A stretch of 64,000 bases of DNA from CALDUY01 sp046350255 (GTDB lineage: Bacteria; Planctomycetota; Planctomycetia; Gemmatales; Gemmataceae). Location of the stretch: the NCBI GenBank assembly GCA_046350255.1, contig JAXMAV010000032.1:32893-96892 (forward strand). The letters run 5' to 3'. Positions within the stretch are counted from its first letter, which is position 1. Each line of letters opens with the position of its first letter. Below the pieces are notes generated by a model that saw only the letters and a list, made by a program, of their open reading frames with translations, searched no databases and was not told where the DNA came from. This document shows, in pieces, positions 19,278 to 28,402 of this stretch. Both the position numbers and the translations under genes were made by a program.

Positions 19278-19676
19278 TTGAGTCAGTCGATCCCGGGTAA
19301 AGAGCCCACTCCTCGCGAGCTGGAGATTCTCAAGGTCCTGTGGGAGCTAGGTCCTTCCAGTGTTCGCCACGTCCATCAGCATCTCATCAGCCGCGAGCCC
19401 GACCTGGCGTTCAACACAGTCCAGACCATGCTGCGCCTCATGGAGGTCAAGGGCCTCGTCGATCACGTCGAGGAAGGCCGGTCCTTCGTCTACTCCGCTC
19501 GCTTCAGCCGCGACGAGTCGGCCCGCCGCTTTCTCGAACGGGTCTTCGACGGGGTCGCCTCGCAGCTGGTCCTCAGTCTGCTTCGCAGCGAGCACGTTTC
19601 CAGCGACGAGCTGAACCGTATGCAGGCGATGATCCGCGAGGCTCAACATCATCCGGGGCGTAAACCAGGAGCCTGA
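19278..19676 (+). CDS. blaI: BlaI/MecI family transcriptional repressor
   Basis: A winged-helix repressor of about 132 aa. PTPRELEILKVLWELGPSSV (helix 1-2), LAFNTVQTMLRLMEVKGLVD (recognition helix) and a wing GRSFVYSARFSRDE are followed by a C-terminal dimerisation helix. I prefer the TTG start at 19278 (MSQSIPGKEPTPRE), with GGAG about 10 nt upstream; a GTG at 19260 is the alternative. It is followed 2 bp after its stop by the M56 peptidase gene, the classical repressor/sensor-protease pair, in which the protease inactivates the repressor after an envelope signal. Confidence 0.85.
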   Translation: MSQSIPGKEPTPRELEILKVLWELGPSSVRHVHQHLISREPDLAFNTVQTMLRLMEVKGLVDHVEEGRSFVYSARFSRDESARRFLERVFDGVASQLVLSLLRSEHVSSDELNRMQAMIREAQHHPGRKPGA

Positions 19677-19678
19677 CC

Positions 19679-21766
19679 ATGACCGAACATGCCTGGATGG
19701 TCTGGATGCTGCGCACCGCCCTGGGTGGCGGACTGTTGCTGCTGTTCGGCTGGTTGGGCCAGCGCTGGCTCGTGCAGCCGATCCATCGTCAACGGCTCGG
19801 CGAGTGGTCCGTGGCGGCCGCTTTACTGGTGGCCATTGTCGCCCTCTTCCCCGCCTGGTGGTGCGTGCCAGTCCCGGCAACCGCTCCACCCGTGCCCGAC
19901 TCCCTCGCCGCTCCGCCTTCCCCCCAGGAAGAATCGGTGGCCGAGTTCGTCGTCGAGGAGCTTCCGCTTCTGTCCGAATCTTCTCAGATTGAAGTCGCAG
20001 CTGCTCCCACGTCGGTCCCTACCTCGGCCCCCGAGCCGACTCGCTGGACCTGGCAGACCTGGCTGCTGCTGGGCTACGTCAGCATGGCAGCAGCCACGTT
20101 GAGCTACTGGCTCCTCGCGCATCTGATTGTGGTGGCCGTCATTCAGAGCCGGCAGCCGGCGCCGCCCTGGCTGGCCGCCCTGGCCACCGAGGTGGGCTAT
20201 CCCGACCAGGTGCGTCTGATGATCTGCGATCGTGTCGAGGTTCCTTTTACCTTTGGGTTCTGGCGGCCCGTGGTGGTGCTTCCGACCGCCCTGGTCGAGG
20301 AAGCGTCCTATACCGAGCTGCGCTGGGTGCTGGCCCACGAGCTATCGCATCTGCAACGCCAGGATACCCGCTCGTGCTGGCTCTTCGTGCTCGGCCTGGT
20401 GGTCTACTTCTACATCCCGTGGTTGTGGTGGCTGCGTCGCCGGGTGCGCCTGGCTCAGGAATACCTGGCCGATGCTGCCGCGGTGCAGTGGGCGGGAAGC
20501 CCTGCCGACTATGCCCAGTTCCTGGTGAGCTGGGCCCGGGGACGAACCCTGGCTGGTCGTTGCGATGTTTGGTGGGCTCCTTCCCATGCCGCTGTCACCG
20601 GTGTTACCGGATCTGGTTCCGATCTTTTCAGGAGGGTGACGATGCTGCTCGAATCGAAGAAACCGTTGTTCGCACGCTACTCGAGTCTCTGGGGGCGGAC
20701 CCTGGCCGGCTCGCTGGTGGCCCTGGGTTTGCTGGCCGGTGGGGTCGGCCTGCGCGTGGTCGCTGCCGAGGACAAGAAGAAGGAAGAACCCACCCGCGAA
20801 GCTCCGGGGAAGGAAGCACCTCCGAAGGAAGCGCCGAAGGATCCCCCAGCTGCTCCCCGCAAGCGCGTGCCCATTCCCGTCCCGGTCGATCCCGAACGCC
20901 TGCTCGAAAACTTCGGCGGCCTCGGCCTCGATGAAGATGCCGCCCGCGAACTGCGCCAGCGCATGGACGAGGTCCGCCGCCAGATGGAAGAGATGCGGAA
21001 ACAGATGCAGCAGCAGGGCTTCCGCGGCGGTCTGGGTGGTGGCTTCGGAGGCGGCTTCGGTGGCCTCGGCGGTGGCATCATGGGTGGTGGCCTGGCCGTG
21101 CCCGGCGACCCATTCGGCCCCTTGAGCACGGCGAAGCCCCGTCAGCCGCGCCTGGGAGCGCAGGTGCGAGTCCCCAGTCAGACACTGATCGATCAACTGG
21201 AGCTGCCGCGCGACCAGGGCCTGGTGCTGGAAGAAGTGGGCCCCAACTCGGCTGCGGGCAAGGCCGGCCTGAAGTCGCACGACATCCTGCTCGAACTGGA
21301 TGGCAAGCCGGTGTCGAACAAGGTGGACGAGTTCCTCAAGCAGCTGGAGGGTGTCCAGGCCAACAAGCCGGTCGATGTGGTGGTGCTGCGCAAGGGCAAG
21401 AAGGAGACGGTCAAGGGCCTGAACCTGCCCGAGGTCAAGGCCGAGGAGCGTCCCGCGTTCAATCCGCCGCGAGCCGGCCGTCTGTCGGCCCCGCTGCTGG
21501 GCGGCAACAATCGCAACGCCATGACGACCTTCAACCGGACCAACGACGACTTCACCGTCCGCCACCGGGATAACGGCCTGTCGATCCAACTGCGCGGCAC
21601 GATCAACCAGGGCAACGCCCAGGTCACCGAGATCGTGATCGAGGACGAGGGCGGGAAGAAGACCACCTACACCAGCGTGGACAAGGTCCCGGCCGAGTAT
21701 CGGGCCAGGGTCCAGAAGTTGGCCGAGATGAGCGCGAAGGGCAACATCCGCGTGCCGTTCGAGTAA
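19679..21766 (+). CDS. BlaR1-like M56 membrane metallopeptidase with C-terminal PDZ domain
   Basis: A 695-aa protein. TM segments near residues 8-24, 43-62, 125-150 and 236-252 surround the zinc-protease motif HELSHLQRQD (HExxH, around residue 220) with the downstream EYLADAAAVQ glutamate. After a further TM helix (about residues 341-362) come a Lys/Glu/Pro-rich linker, a coiled segment ELRQRMDEVRRQMEEMRKQM, a Gly-rich stretch, and a PDZ domain (GLVLEEVGPNSAAGKAGLKS, DILLELDGKPV). It is probably the sensor/protease that cleaves the adjacent BlaI-like repressor. The PDZ domain replaces the penicillin-binding sensor of true BlaR1, so the signal is likely a peptide or misfolded protein. Confidence 0.8.
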   Translation: MTEHAWMVWMLRTALGGGLLLLFGWLGQRWLVQPIHRQRLGEWSVAAALLVAIVALFPAWWCVPVPATAPPVPDSLAAPPSPQEESVAEFVVEELPLLSESSQIEVAAAPTSVPTSAPEPTRWTWQTWLLLGYVSMAAATLSYWLLAHLIVVAVIQSRQPAPPWLAALATEVGYPDQVRLMICDRVEVPFTFGFWRPVVVLPTALVEEASYTELRWVLAHELSHLQRQDTRSCWLFVLGLVVYFYIPWLWWLRRRVRLAQEYLADAAAVQWAGSPADYAQFLVSWARGRTLAGRCDVWWAPSHAAVTGVTGSGSDLFRRVTMLLESKKPLFARYSSLWGRTLAGSLVALGLLAGGVGLRVVAAEDKKKEEPTREAPGKEAPPKEAPKDPPAAPRKRVPIPVPVDPERLLENFGGLGLDEDAARELRQRMDEVRRQMEEMRKQMQQQGFRGGLGGGFGGGFGGLGGGIMGGGLAVPGDPFGPLSTAKPRQPRLGAQVRVPSQTLIDQLELPRDQGLVLEEVGPNSAAGKAGLKSHDILLELDGKPVSNKVDEFLKQLEGVQANKPVDVVVLRKGKKETVKGLNLPEVKAEERPAFNPPRAGRLSAPLLGGNNRNAMTTFNRTNDDFTVRHRDNGLSIQLRGTINQGNAQVTEIVIEDEGGKKTTYTSVDKVPAEYRARVQKLAEMSAKGNIRVPFE

Positions 21767-21798
21767 GCCGTTCCCGGAAAAAGATCACGAGCCAACGA

Positions 21799-21833
21799 GA
21801 AGGACCGATCCAGGTGATCGGTCCTTCTTTCTG
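21799..21833 (+). terminator. Intrinsic terminator after the M56 gene
   Basis: GAAGGACCGATC (21799-21810) and GATCGGTCCTTC (21816-21827) form a perfect 12-bp stem with a 5-nt loop, followed by TTTCTGC, 33 bp after the M56 stop codon. Confidence 0.85.
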
Positions 21834-21980
21834 CTTCTCAGCGGTCGTCGAGATCGTTCTGGGTATGTGGCGTGCCAGATCCAAACGCTCCATCTCGACC
21901 GCGCCAGACGCCTGCGTGACTTGCTCCGCTGCTCTACCTCTGGATCTGGCGGCGCCCCTGGCGCGATACCAGGAGGACGG

Positions 21981-22907
21981 TCACCCACCGCGCACGGCGA
22001 CCCACAGCTGGTACTTCACTCCTTGCACCATCCGCTCGACCCGCGGTCCGATCTGCCCGGCTTGCTGCGTGCTCTCCCCGGGCTGGATGCCGATGGCCGC
22101 CTTCAGCTTGTTCACCAGCGCCGTCAGAAACTGTCGCAAGCGTGGATCGACGATCTTTTCCTTCACGCCGCCGATGGCCGCCACGGCAGCGGCTTTCACG
22201 CCGTCCAACTTGGCCTGCTTGGCGACGAAGTCCAGCCCCGGCACGATCATGCCATCGAATGCCGTCTTGACCGCGCGGGCCACGTCCTGCACGGCCGTGG
22301 GGCTACCCGAGGCCAGCGCCTCCATGCCCTCCAGGATCTTCGTGCCCACCTGGCCCATCGCCGTCGCGTTGTCCGCCAGCCAGCGCAGGCCATCGTACAA
22401 CGCCACCAGCACGCCCGACGCCGGCACCACCAGCTTGGTCATCAGGAACTCGACAGCCTTCGGCACGAACACCCTGGTGATCTGCTCCAGACCGATACGC
22501 AGCGCTTCATCGAGCAGCTGCTTCGGGGTCAGCCCGAACGCTTCCTCCTTCAGTAGCGCCACCATGCCGTCGCCGCCCTTGACGACCTTCTGCACCACCT
22601 CCACTGCTTTGGCAGCCAGGGTCGCGTTGCTCTCGCCGACCGCTTCTTTCACCTTCGCTGTCAGGTTGTCCCAGGTCAGTCCGCTGTACTCCAGCACCCA
22701 GTTCAGCGTGTGCGTCAGATCCCAGGTGGTCGGAAACGCCGGCAGTCCCTCCATGCCTTTGGTCAGCCAGCCCATCAGCTTGTCGGGCAGGGTATCCTTC
22801 AGTCCGCCGAAGAAATCCTGGAAGCCCTGAAGCACTCCATTCACCAGGCGTTGGGCAAAGCCCCACGGGTCGTTCACCAACGCCGAGATGACACGTCCGG
22901 CCGCGGC
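21981..22907 (-). pseudogene. C-terminal fragment of an eCIS-type DUF4157 protein
   Basis: Reading from 22907, AFFGAAAGRVISALVNDPWG continues into FAQRLVNGVLQGFQDFFGGL, MGWLTKGMEGLPAFPTTWDL and LEYSGLTWDNLTAKVKEAVG, then a long helical region to the stop at 21981. This matches the C-terminal helical region of large DUF4157 proteins linked to extracellular contractile injection systems, which normally exceed 700 aa. An in-frame TGA lies directly before AFFGAAAG, and the N-terminal metallopeptidase-like domain is absent. The sequence upstream is replaced by the Imm49 gene. An internal ATG at 22880 could still give a 299-aa product. It appears to be a truncated relic at a recombination junction. 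Confidence 0.6.
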
Positions 22908-22926
22908 TCCGAAGAATGCTCAGCCA

Positions 22927-23775
22927 TTATGGCCCAGGTGGCGTTTGGCGAAACACCTCGCCAGTGACCCACGATTGTGGCATGTAGTCCGACTGAACGT
23001 CGAACCGCATGCCGCGGTCGTACGCCAGAGCGGCCACACTGGTAAGCATCAACGACACCAGACCACTGAACTCCTGGCGATGCTTTTTAGTGGAGTAGAA
23101 CGCCTTGTGGCCGCGTAATCCATCAGACAAGGCTTCGGAGAAACCGGACTCGTCTCGCGCCTCTAGGTTCCGCAATGCTCGCAAGAAAGGGATGGTGACA
23201 CCATGCACATACTTCGCCTTCGCAGGTTGGGCCTGGCAGCTTGCTTCGACGCAATCAAACACTGGGTCAGTTGTAAAATGCTCCTGCATCCAGACAGCTC
23301 GCAACAGGTCCGCGAAATCATAGTCGGTATCAGCAGCTCCGACAACATCTGAAGTGCGAAATACATCGTTCGGAACTCTACACAAACAATCAATCAGAGC
23401 CGCCTGCCGAGCAACAAGACAGAGGTAAAATGCATCAAGCCAGGTTGTAAACGCAGCTAACTCGCGAGGTGCCGGCTTATCGTAATGAACCAGTGGGCCG
23501 TCGCCAATTTCTACCAAAGGCGGCGGACCTGGCGGTTGGCAGACGAACAGGGCTGCACCTGCTTGTGCACTCAGTATTAGCGCCTGACCAACCTTCACCG
23601 ATTTGGGGTCCACAATGCTTCCTGCGTAAAACACATGTGAAGTGTCTCCCAGAAAGAAAATGAGCATATGGGCTGACTGCCTAGCATATGTTAAGGCTCG
23701 GTCTAAACGAGAGCAGCGATACTCAAAGACATCAGCTGCCTTCTGCAGATCGAAAGCGTGGCGTTCTATTATCAT
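22927..23775 (-). CDS. Imm49-family immunity protein
   Basis: A 282-aa protein. The central ELAAFTTWLDAFYLCLVARQ helix, LIDCLCRVPNDVFRTS, VHGVTIPFLRALRNLEARDE, GFSEALSDGLRGHKAFY and the C-terminal LMLTSVAALAYDRGMRFDVQ, then SDYMPQSWV, follow the Imm49 pattern of bacterial polymorphic toxin systems. It lies 118 bp downstream of the nuclease-like toxin at 23893-24840 on the same strand, the normal position for a cognate immunity gene. Base composition is clearly less GC-rich than the flanking core genes, which suggests transfer. Confidence 0.7.
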   Translation of the reverse strand: MIIERHAFDLQKAADVFEYRCSRLDRALTYARQSAHMLIFFLGDTSHVFYAGSIVDPKSVKVGQALILSAQAGAALFVCQPPGPPPLVEIGDGPLVHYDKPAPRELAAFTTWLDAFYLCLVARQAALIDCLCRVPNDVFRTSDVVGAADTDYDFADLLRAVWMQEHFTTDPVFDCVEASCQAQPAKAKYVHGVTIPFLRALRNLEARDESGFSEALSDGLRGHKAFYSTKKHRQEFSGLVSLMLTSVAALAYDRGMRFDVQSDYMPQSWVTGEVFRQTPPGP

Positions 23776-23892
23776 GATTACTCAACTAATTTGTAATTCC
23801 TGATTGAATACTTCGCGTTTGCATTCCCTTTGGGAATCGTTTTTACTTCAAGATAACTTATCTTTCCATTGAGAAGAGCTTCTTCAATTTGT

Positions 23893-24840
23893 TCAGCTAT
23901 TTTTTTTACTGGCTCTATTGCCGTTCTTCATTTGATCGATGGTATCTCGCAAGTAACGTAAACTTCCTTCCATGGAATAGTCAGGGTAGCCAGTCACTGG
24001 ATTAATTGCAGAGGAAAGCTGGCGAGGCGTGGGCCTGGCATTCGGAACCTTGGCTTCAACAACGAACAGCCAGCCATCCTTCTCGTATACTCGGTCCAGG
24101 TCAAAGTTGCCATTTGTTGTCTGCTGTTCGTACACTCGACGCGCTTTTACGTCCTTCTGCATATACTGATCAGCTCCCGCCAACCCTAACTCTTCTCCTG
24201 CTTTTTTCTTTGCTGATCTGTCTCCACTGGCTTTGGCAGCGAAGTATGCCTCTCGCTCTGCCGTTGTCGCTTCCAGTGCTGTGTCGCTCATGGGCGTTGT
24301 CTCGCGAGGGCCCTCCTGAACATAGGGATGTTTCACCCGTTTATCGCCATTGCTCCTTGGCCGGTCGCGACTGCTACTGCTCTTCGCCTTCGGAGTAGCG
24401 CTCGGTGTTGCCGTCTTGGCTGCGGGAGGAGCCCGGCCGCATCGTAGGTGGAGGTATCCGACCCGCCCAGGCTGTCCTGCACCAGGATGCGCTGCCCGAC
24501 GGCGTCGTAGGTGAACGTCCGGGTCTGGCCCCACGGCCCGGTCTGCGTGCTCACCCGGTCCAGCGCATCGTAGGTGTAGGTCGCACTGCCCGCCGCCGAG
24601 GTGGCGCTGAGTCGGTTGCCGACGGCGTCATAGCTCCAGCTCAGCGACCCCGCGGGCTGCCCGGCGGCGTCGGTCCAGGTCTCGGCCGTCACGCGGTTGG
24701 CGGCATCGTAACTAAATGCCCGGATGCGTCCCAGCCGATCGGTACGCTCGGTCAGCCGATGGGCGGCATCGTAGGTCAGCGTGGTGACCTGGCCCAGCGG
24801 ATCGGTCTGCGTCACCAGCCGGTCGGCGGCATCCACGTCG
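23893..24840 (-). pseudogene. Rhs tip cassette A: Rhs repeats fused to a PD-(D/E)xK-like toxin, one frameshift
   Basis: Rhs/YD repeats (YDAAHRLTERTDRLGR, FSYDAANRVTAETW, YTYDALDRVSTQTG, FTYDAVGQRILVQD) run from about 24840 to 24430. A frameshift in YDAAG near 24430 moves to the toxin frame: PSATPKAKSSSSRDRP, TALEATTAEREAYFAAKASG, then GNFDLDRVYEKDGWLFVVEA followed by KVPN, an Asp...Glu-x-Lys arrangement suggesting a restriction-endonuclease-fold nuclease. It is truncated on the Rhs side near 24840 and lacks the Rhs hyperconserved core. It may be a silent cassette that can recombine onto a full Rhs protein. The Imm49 gene follows. Confidence 0.65.
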
Positions 24841-24849
24841 AGGCCGTGC

Positions 24850-25157
24850 CGGATCGCCGGCAGCCTGTTGATGACGAGGTGATGACCGCGTTCATGACGT
24901 TCTTGCGGGCCGAGGTCGGTGAAGATGCGGCCAGGTTGTTGACGGTGAAGATGGACGACGAGTTGTCCCAGCGGGATGTGATCCGTCACCCCGCGTTCGC
25001 CGACTTGGGCGAGTGGGGCATCCGGCGGCTGATGACGCGGATCAAGGACGCGGCCACGGCCTTCGCCCGGCGTCAGGGCGACGCCGGCTTCCTGGCCACG
25101 ATTACCAAGTTGATGGCCAGGAAGGACGAAGGGGCGTTCCCGTGGTTGGCCGCGTAG
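24850..25157 (+). pseudogene. C-terminal remnant of an unidentified gene
   Basis: A protein-like tail on the plus strand: VMTAFMTFLRAEVGEDAARL, then MDDELSQRDVIRHPAFADLG, MTRIKDAATAFARRQGD and ARKDEGAFPWLAA, ending at 25157. It begins abruptly at the junction with the Rhs fragment, where the plus-strand frame upstream is an antisense shadow of the Rhs repeats. I do not recognise the family. It is probably a gene broken by insertion of the Rhs cassette. Confidence 0.45.
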
Positions 25158-25189
25158 TCGTGTCGGTTTGGAGTCCCTTTCCCTGGTGT

Positions 25190-25465
25190 GGGTGCGGCAG
25201 GAGTCCCACAAAAAAGAAGAGGCCCAAAGGGTGGAGGAGTCCCAACCCTGGCAGGAGTCCCTGGAAGTTTCGGCTCTTGCAATTCCGAGATGTTGAAAAG
25301 ATCGCCCAGCTTCTTCAACACGCAGAAGCCCATTGACGCGGTCTACAACAACGTGCAGATCATGACGGCGGCAGATTCCCACAAGGTTCCCAATCGGTGG
25401 CCCTGGCCACACGGAAGGGCTTGTGTGGGAACAAGTTGCCGCCAGGACTGACAGGGATACAGATT
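25190..25465. repeat. Dispersed repeat of about 270 bp, copy A
   Basis: It shares blocks with 28080-28350 in the same order and orientation: GGAGTCCCACAA then AAAGAAGAGGC, ACAACGTGCAG followed by a GGCGGCAG block, and AGTTGCCGCCAGG then AGGGATACA. Similarity is interrupted and diverged. On the minus strand it precedes Rhs cassette A. No gene is evident in it. Confidence 0.6.
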
Positions 25466-25549
25466 GGCCTGAAGCCATTGACGCCGGCTTTGGCACTCAC
25501 GCAAACGAAAGCGTGACTTCGACGGTGGCGTGAGACTCCAGAAACGAGA

Positions 25550-25585
25550 ATGCCTGGCGATGGTCTGCGGGCCATCGCCAGGCAT
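25550..25585. terminator. Hairpin downstream of immunity gene B (distal)
   Basis: ATGCCTGGCGATGG (25550-25563) and CCATCGCCAGGCAT (25572-25585) form a perfect 14-bp stem. It lies in tandem with the next hairpin beyond the stop of the minus-strand immunity gene. No strong T-run is seen, so it is a probable bidirectional terminator only. Confidence 0.55.
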
Positions 25586-25608
25586 CAAATCATCGAGAGG
25601 AAGGTGGT

Positions 25609-25636
25609 CAAGCCGGGGTGGTGCTACCCCGGCTTG
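25609..25636. terminator. Hairpin downstream of immunity gene B (proximal)
   Basis: CAAGCCGGGGT (25609-25619) and ACCCCGGCTTG (25626-25636) form a perfect 11-bp stem with a 6-nt loop, about 50 bp beyond the stop codon of the minus-strand immunity gene. Confidence 0.6.
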
Positions 25637-25684
25637 TGTTCTTGATTGGAACTCCGGCGGTGAGAAACCGGCAGGCGGCGTGTA

Positions 25685-26350
25685 TCATCCGAGCAAAGCC
25701 TTCTTCATCTCCTGGCAGAGGTTCATCGCCTCATCGAGGGGCAGCACTCGGGAACTGCCCACCAAGTAGACGCCGCCATGAAGTAGTTGCGCATGCTCGA
25801 CCTTCCCTTGCAGCCGCTCCATAACCTCGGCGGGAGAGAGGTTGAACGCCCGGCGACAGAGCAGGTCATCGAAGAAGCTCACTACTCCGACCCGATGAAC
25901 GATAGACCGGGGATTGACGGCCACTCCCTTTAACTCCTCAGCCGCCAAGTCGATCATCGCATCGTCAAAGAACTCGACCAAGTAAGCGTCGAAGGCTTCG
26001 ACGTATTTGGGGATCACAGTGCAAACCAGATGATGCACATCTACCTTGGCCGGGCTGAAGGTGATGTTGAGCAGGTCATCCGAAAGGCCGTCGTCGCTTA
26101 GCATGCGGCGATACCTATAGCTCAGCATTGCACGATGGACGCCATCCCCGAAGAACTTAGTCAAGCCGACGCTCGCAGAAGAACCACCCTTGAACTTCGG
26201 GATCGGTGGAACAGGTCGCTCGCCAAGCCCCCAAGGGGTAGGAAGCTCCTGAATGCCCTTGAAAAAACGGACGTGCTTCTGATCCACACTGATCGACTCG
26301 TCAGCACGGGAGTGAAACACCAGCCAGTATCTTTGCGCCTTGCTTGTCAT
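25685..26350 (-). CDS. Probable immunity protein for Rhs toxin B
   Basis: A 221-aa protein starting MTSKAQRYWLVFHSRADESI. The start overlaps the toxin gene's stop by 4 bp, so translation is coupled, as is usual for toxin/immunity pairs. AAEELKGVAVNPRSIVHRVG, FDDLLCRRAFNLSPAEVMER and the C-terminal LPLDEAMNLCQEMKKALLG are recognisable as folded protein, but I cannot name the immunity family with confidence. Position and coupling are the evidence for the role: it should bind and block the nuclease-like domain of the upstream product. Tandem hairpins follow. Confidence 0.6.
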   Translation of the reverse strand: MTSKAQRYWLVFHSRADESISVDQKHVRFFKGIQELPTPWGLGERPVPPIPKFKGGSSASVGLTKFFGDGVHRAMLSYRYRRMLSDDGLSDDLLNITFSPAKVDVHHLVCTVIPKYVEAFDAYLVEFFDDAMIDLAAEELKGVAVNPRSIVHRVGVVSFFDDLLCRRAFNLSPAEVMERLQGKVEHAQLLHGGVYLVGSSRVLPLDEAMNLCQEMKKALLG

Positions 26351-28092
26351 GGGGATGTCACGACCACAATGTCAATTTGAGGATGAGTATCTGAACCAGT
26401 GGCATAGCGTAGCAGCCGCCGGGCATCAGTCGCTGCTCGCTGGTTTGGGACTTCGATTCGCAGTCGGTAATCGGGATTCTGCCGCAACGCTTCAAGCGGG
26501 CCACTCCTGAACTTATCGACCTGATCCGTCCTTGTCGTAACCCCCCACTTTCGGTCAATCAGCACCCTGGGGTTGGCCGGATCGACTCCATCGAAGCGGA
26601 CATGGTTGTTTCCCGCCGGGTTGGGGTTGTCGTAACGAAGGGCGGGGACGTTTCGCCGTTGGCTCGCAACATCCGACGTTGCACCGGGGAGGGAATCTTC
26701 CCACATCGCTGATGCACTATTCGGTCTGCCGGTTCGCTCTGTTGTCCAAGTCAGACCCCGATTCGGGTTTGTTGGAGCATCAAGCGAACCCAGCCTCCTT
26801 GCAAGATGTTCATTTAGTGCCCGCTCTGCCGCTCTTCGGTCGGCAGTCCACGACGGTTGGCTGCTGGTGCTCCTCAGCCTTGCCGCCAGCTCTTCTGGTA
26901 TCTCATTGGTGTTGTGGACAAGGATACCACCCTGGCCTACGGAGTAGTTCTCCAACTCCTCCACATGAATGTTATACACAAGCAGTTGGCGGTCTACCGC
27001 CGATACCGCTGTTACCTCCGTTTTCTTTCCACTGCGCAAAAGCAGTTCGTCGCCTTTTTGCACATCCTTCGCCAGCACCCAGCGGCCTTCTTGTCGCCCA
27101 CCCTGCTCTCGCGCCGCAATCAGTTTCGGGAGCGGCCGGTTCTCCAGCGATTCCCCACGAACCACCCAGAAGGGATGACCGCCCGTCGCTTCGATTGTCT
27201 CGTCTCCCGTCTCCACCGTGACCATCGGCCCGTCGTGAGCGTGGATAAACGTCTGAAGCACCTTGCGCAGATCCCATTCCACACGCCTGTGGTCAAACGC
27301 CCATACCTTGTCCGCTGGGGTCAGTGCCTCGATCCGTTTCAGGCCCGCTTCGGTGGAAACCAGTGTCCCCGCTGGGAAACAGACTTTCCGGGCTTCTTTC
27401 AGCAGGGCTTCCGTTTCCGCAGTGGTACTTTTGATGGGGGCCATCTTGGGTGCCTGGTCCAGGTACCGCGGCCTGGACTGCGACGAGGTCCGCACTGTGG
27501 CTGCGCCACTGATCACCTCCAAGGGGCCGGTTGGCGTCGCCTTGTACGGGGACCGCATCGCTCGGGCCCCCGCCAACAGTGCGAAGGCTGACCCGGCCGC
27601 CCCCAGGATGGTTTCCGCCGTACCGCCAGGCCCGAAATTCTGGTACAGCTGGTAACTGCTCAGGAACCCGCTGGGGGGACGCGAGGAACCTGCCACCTCG
27701 ATGTTCTCGTACTTCCGCCAGTTCTGGTCTTGCGCCGCCAGGCGGTCCGTCAGCAGCCAGGCGGTGATGGCGGTCCCTTCCAGGCGAGCGGCGGGGGCTT
27801 CTTCCTGGGTGAGCAGATAGCGTGTGGTGGGAGTGTTCAGCCCATCCAGGTCGGCCCACACGGCGTCGCCGTCGTAGGCCACCCGCTGCACCGTGGCAGG
27901 ATCATTTCCAGCTTGACGGCTGGTCTGGATGCGCTGGCCGTCGGCGTCGTAGGCATAGGCCAGTTGTACCGCCAGCGTGCCGTCCGCCTGCCGCTGTTCG
28001 GCTGACACCAGCTGGTTGACGCGGACGGACGAGTGGTGCCGCGGGCGGGCGTGGGTGGCCGCGTAGACGTGCGTGGGGAAGGAGTCCCACAA
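26347..28092 (-). CDS. Rhs tip cassette B: Rhs fragment, HINT pretoxin domain, nuclease-like toxin
   Basis: A 581-aa protein. Residues about 25-120 are Rhs sequence (NQLVSAEQRQADGTL, YAYDADGQRIQTSR, TAWLLTDRL). Residues 238-400 are a pretoxin HINT autoprotease domain (CFPAGTLVSTEAGLKRIEAL with its catalytic Cys, EATGGHPFWVV, YNIHVEELENYSVGQGGILV, then HN). Residues about 400-581 are the toxin (RYDNPNPAGNNHVRFDGVDP, VLIDRKWG), whose Asp...Asp-x-Lys pattern suggests a restriction-endonuclease fold. The Rhs hyperconserved core (DPxGR..SPDP) that should follow LTDRL is missing. The 5' end lies inside the dispersed repeat. It is either an orphan cassette or a minimal toxin; export is not evident. 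Confidence 0.7.
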   Translation of the reverse strand: MWDSFPTHVYAATHARPRHHSSVRVNQLVSAEQRQADGTLAVQLAYAYDADGQRIQTSRQAGNDPATVQRVAYDGDAVWADLDGLNTPTTRYLLTQEEAPAARLEGTAITAWLLTDRLAAQDQNWRKYENIEVAGSSRPPSGFLSSYQLYQNFGPGGTAETILGAAGSAFALLAGARAMRSPYKATPTGPLEVISGAATVRTSSQSRPRYLDQAPKMAPIKSTTAETEALLKEARKVCFPAGTLVSTEAGLKRIEALTPADKVWAFDHRRVEWDLRKVLQTFIHAHDGPMVTVETGDETIEATGGHPFWVVRGESLENRPLPKLIAAREQGGRQEGRWVLAKDVQKGDELLLRSGKKTEVTAVSAVDRQLLVYNIHVEELENYSVGQGGILVHNTNEIPEELAARLRSTSSQPSWTADRRAAERALNEHLARRLGSLDAPTNPNRGLTWTTERTGRPNSASAMWEDSLPGATSDVASQRRNVPALRYDNPNPAGNNHVRFDGVDPANPRVLIDRKWGVTTRTDQVDKFRSGPLEALRQNPDYRLRIEVPNQRAATDARRLLRYATGSDTHPQIDIVVVTSP

Positions 28093-28350
28093 GAAAGAAG
28101 AGGCTCGAACAGGAGAGAGTACCCGGCCTGGGGAGGAGTCCCGCCCGACCTTTTCGCAACCCGATTTCGATGAATGGCAAAGTGCCGCACGACTTCTGCA
28201 ACTCGCAGAAATCTGCCAGCGTGGTCAACAACGACGTGCAGGTCAGGGCGGCGGCAGGCTCCCACCTCCTTCCCACTTTGCGGCCAGGGCCGCACCGATG
28301 GGCTTGACCGGGAACGAGTTGCCGCCAGGGACGTGAGGGATACAAGAATC
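28080..28350. repeat. Dispersed repeat of about 270 bp, copy B
   Basis: The second copy of the element at 25190-25465. It shares GGAGTCCCACAA, AACAACGACGTGCAG, GGCGGCGGCAG and GAGTTGCCGCCAGG in the same order. It overlaps the first codons of Rhs cassette B, so the cassette boundary coincides with the repeat. Confidence 0.6.
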
Positions 28351-28402
28351 CCGCCCTGGGTCGAAAGCTTTGTGTAAGCAAGGTCGCCGTGCGTCAGGCC
28401 AG

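Noticed and set aside
24405..24849. 5' part of a plus-strand 250-codon open frame
   Set aside because: It is antisense to clear Rhs YD repeats; only the segment after about 24850 looks like real protein.
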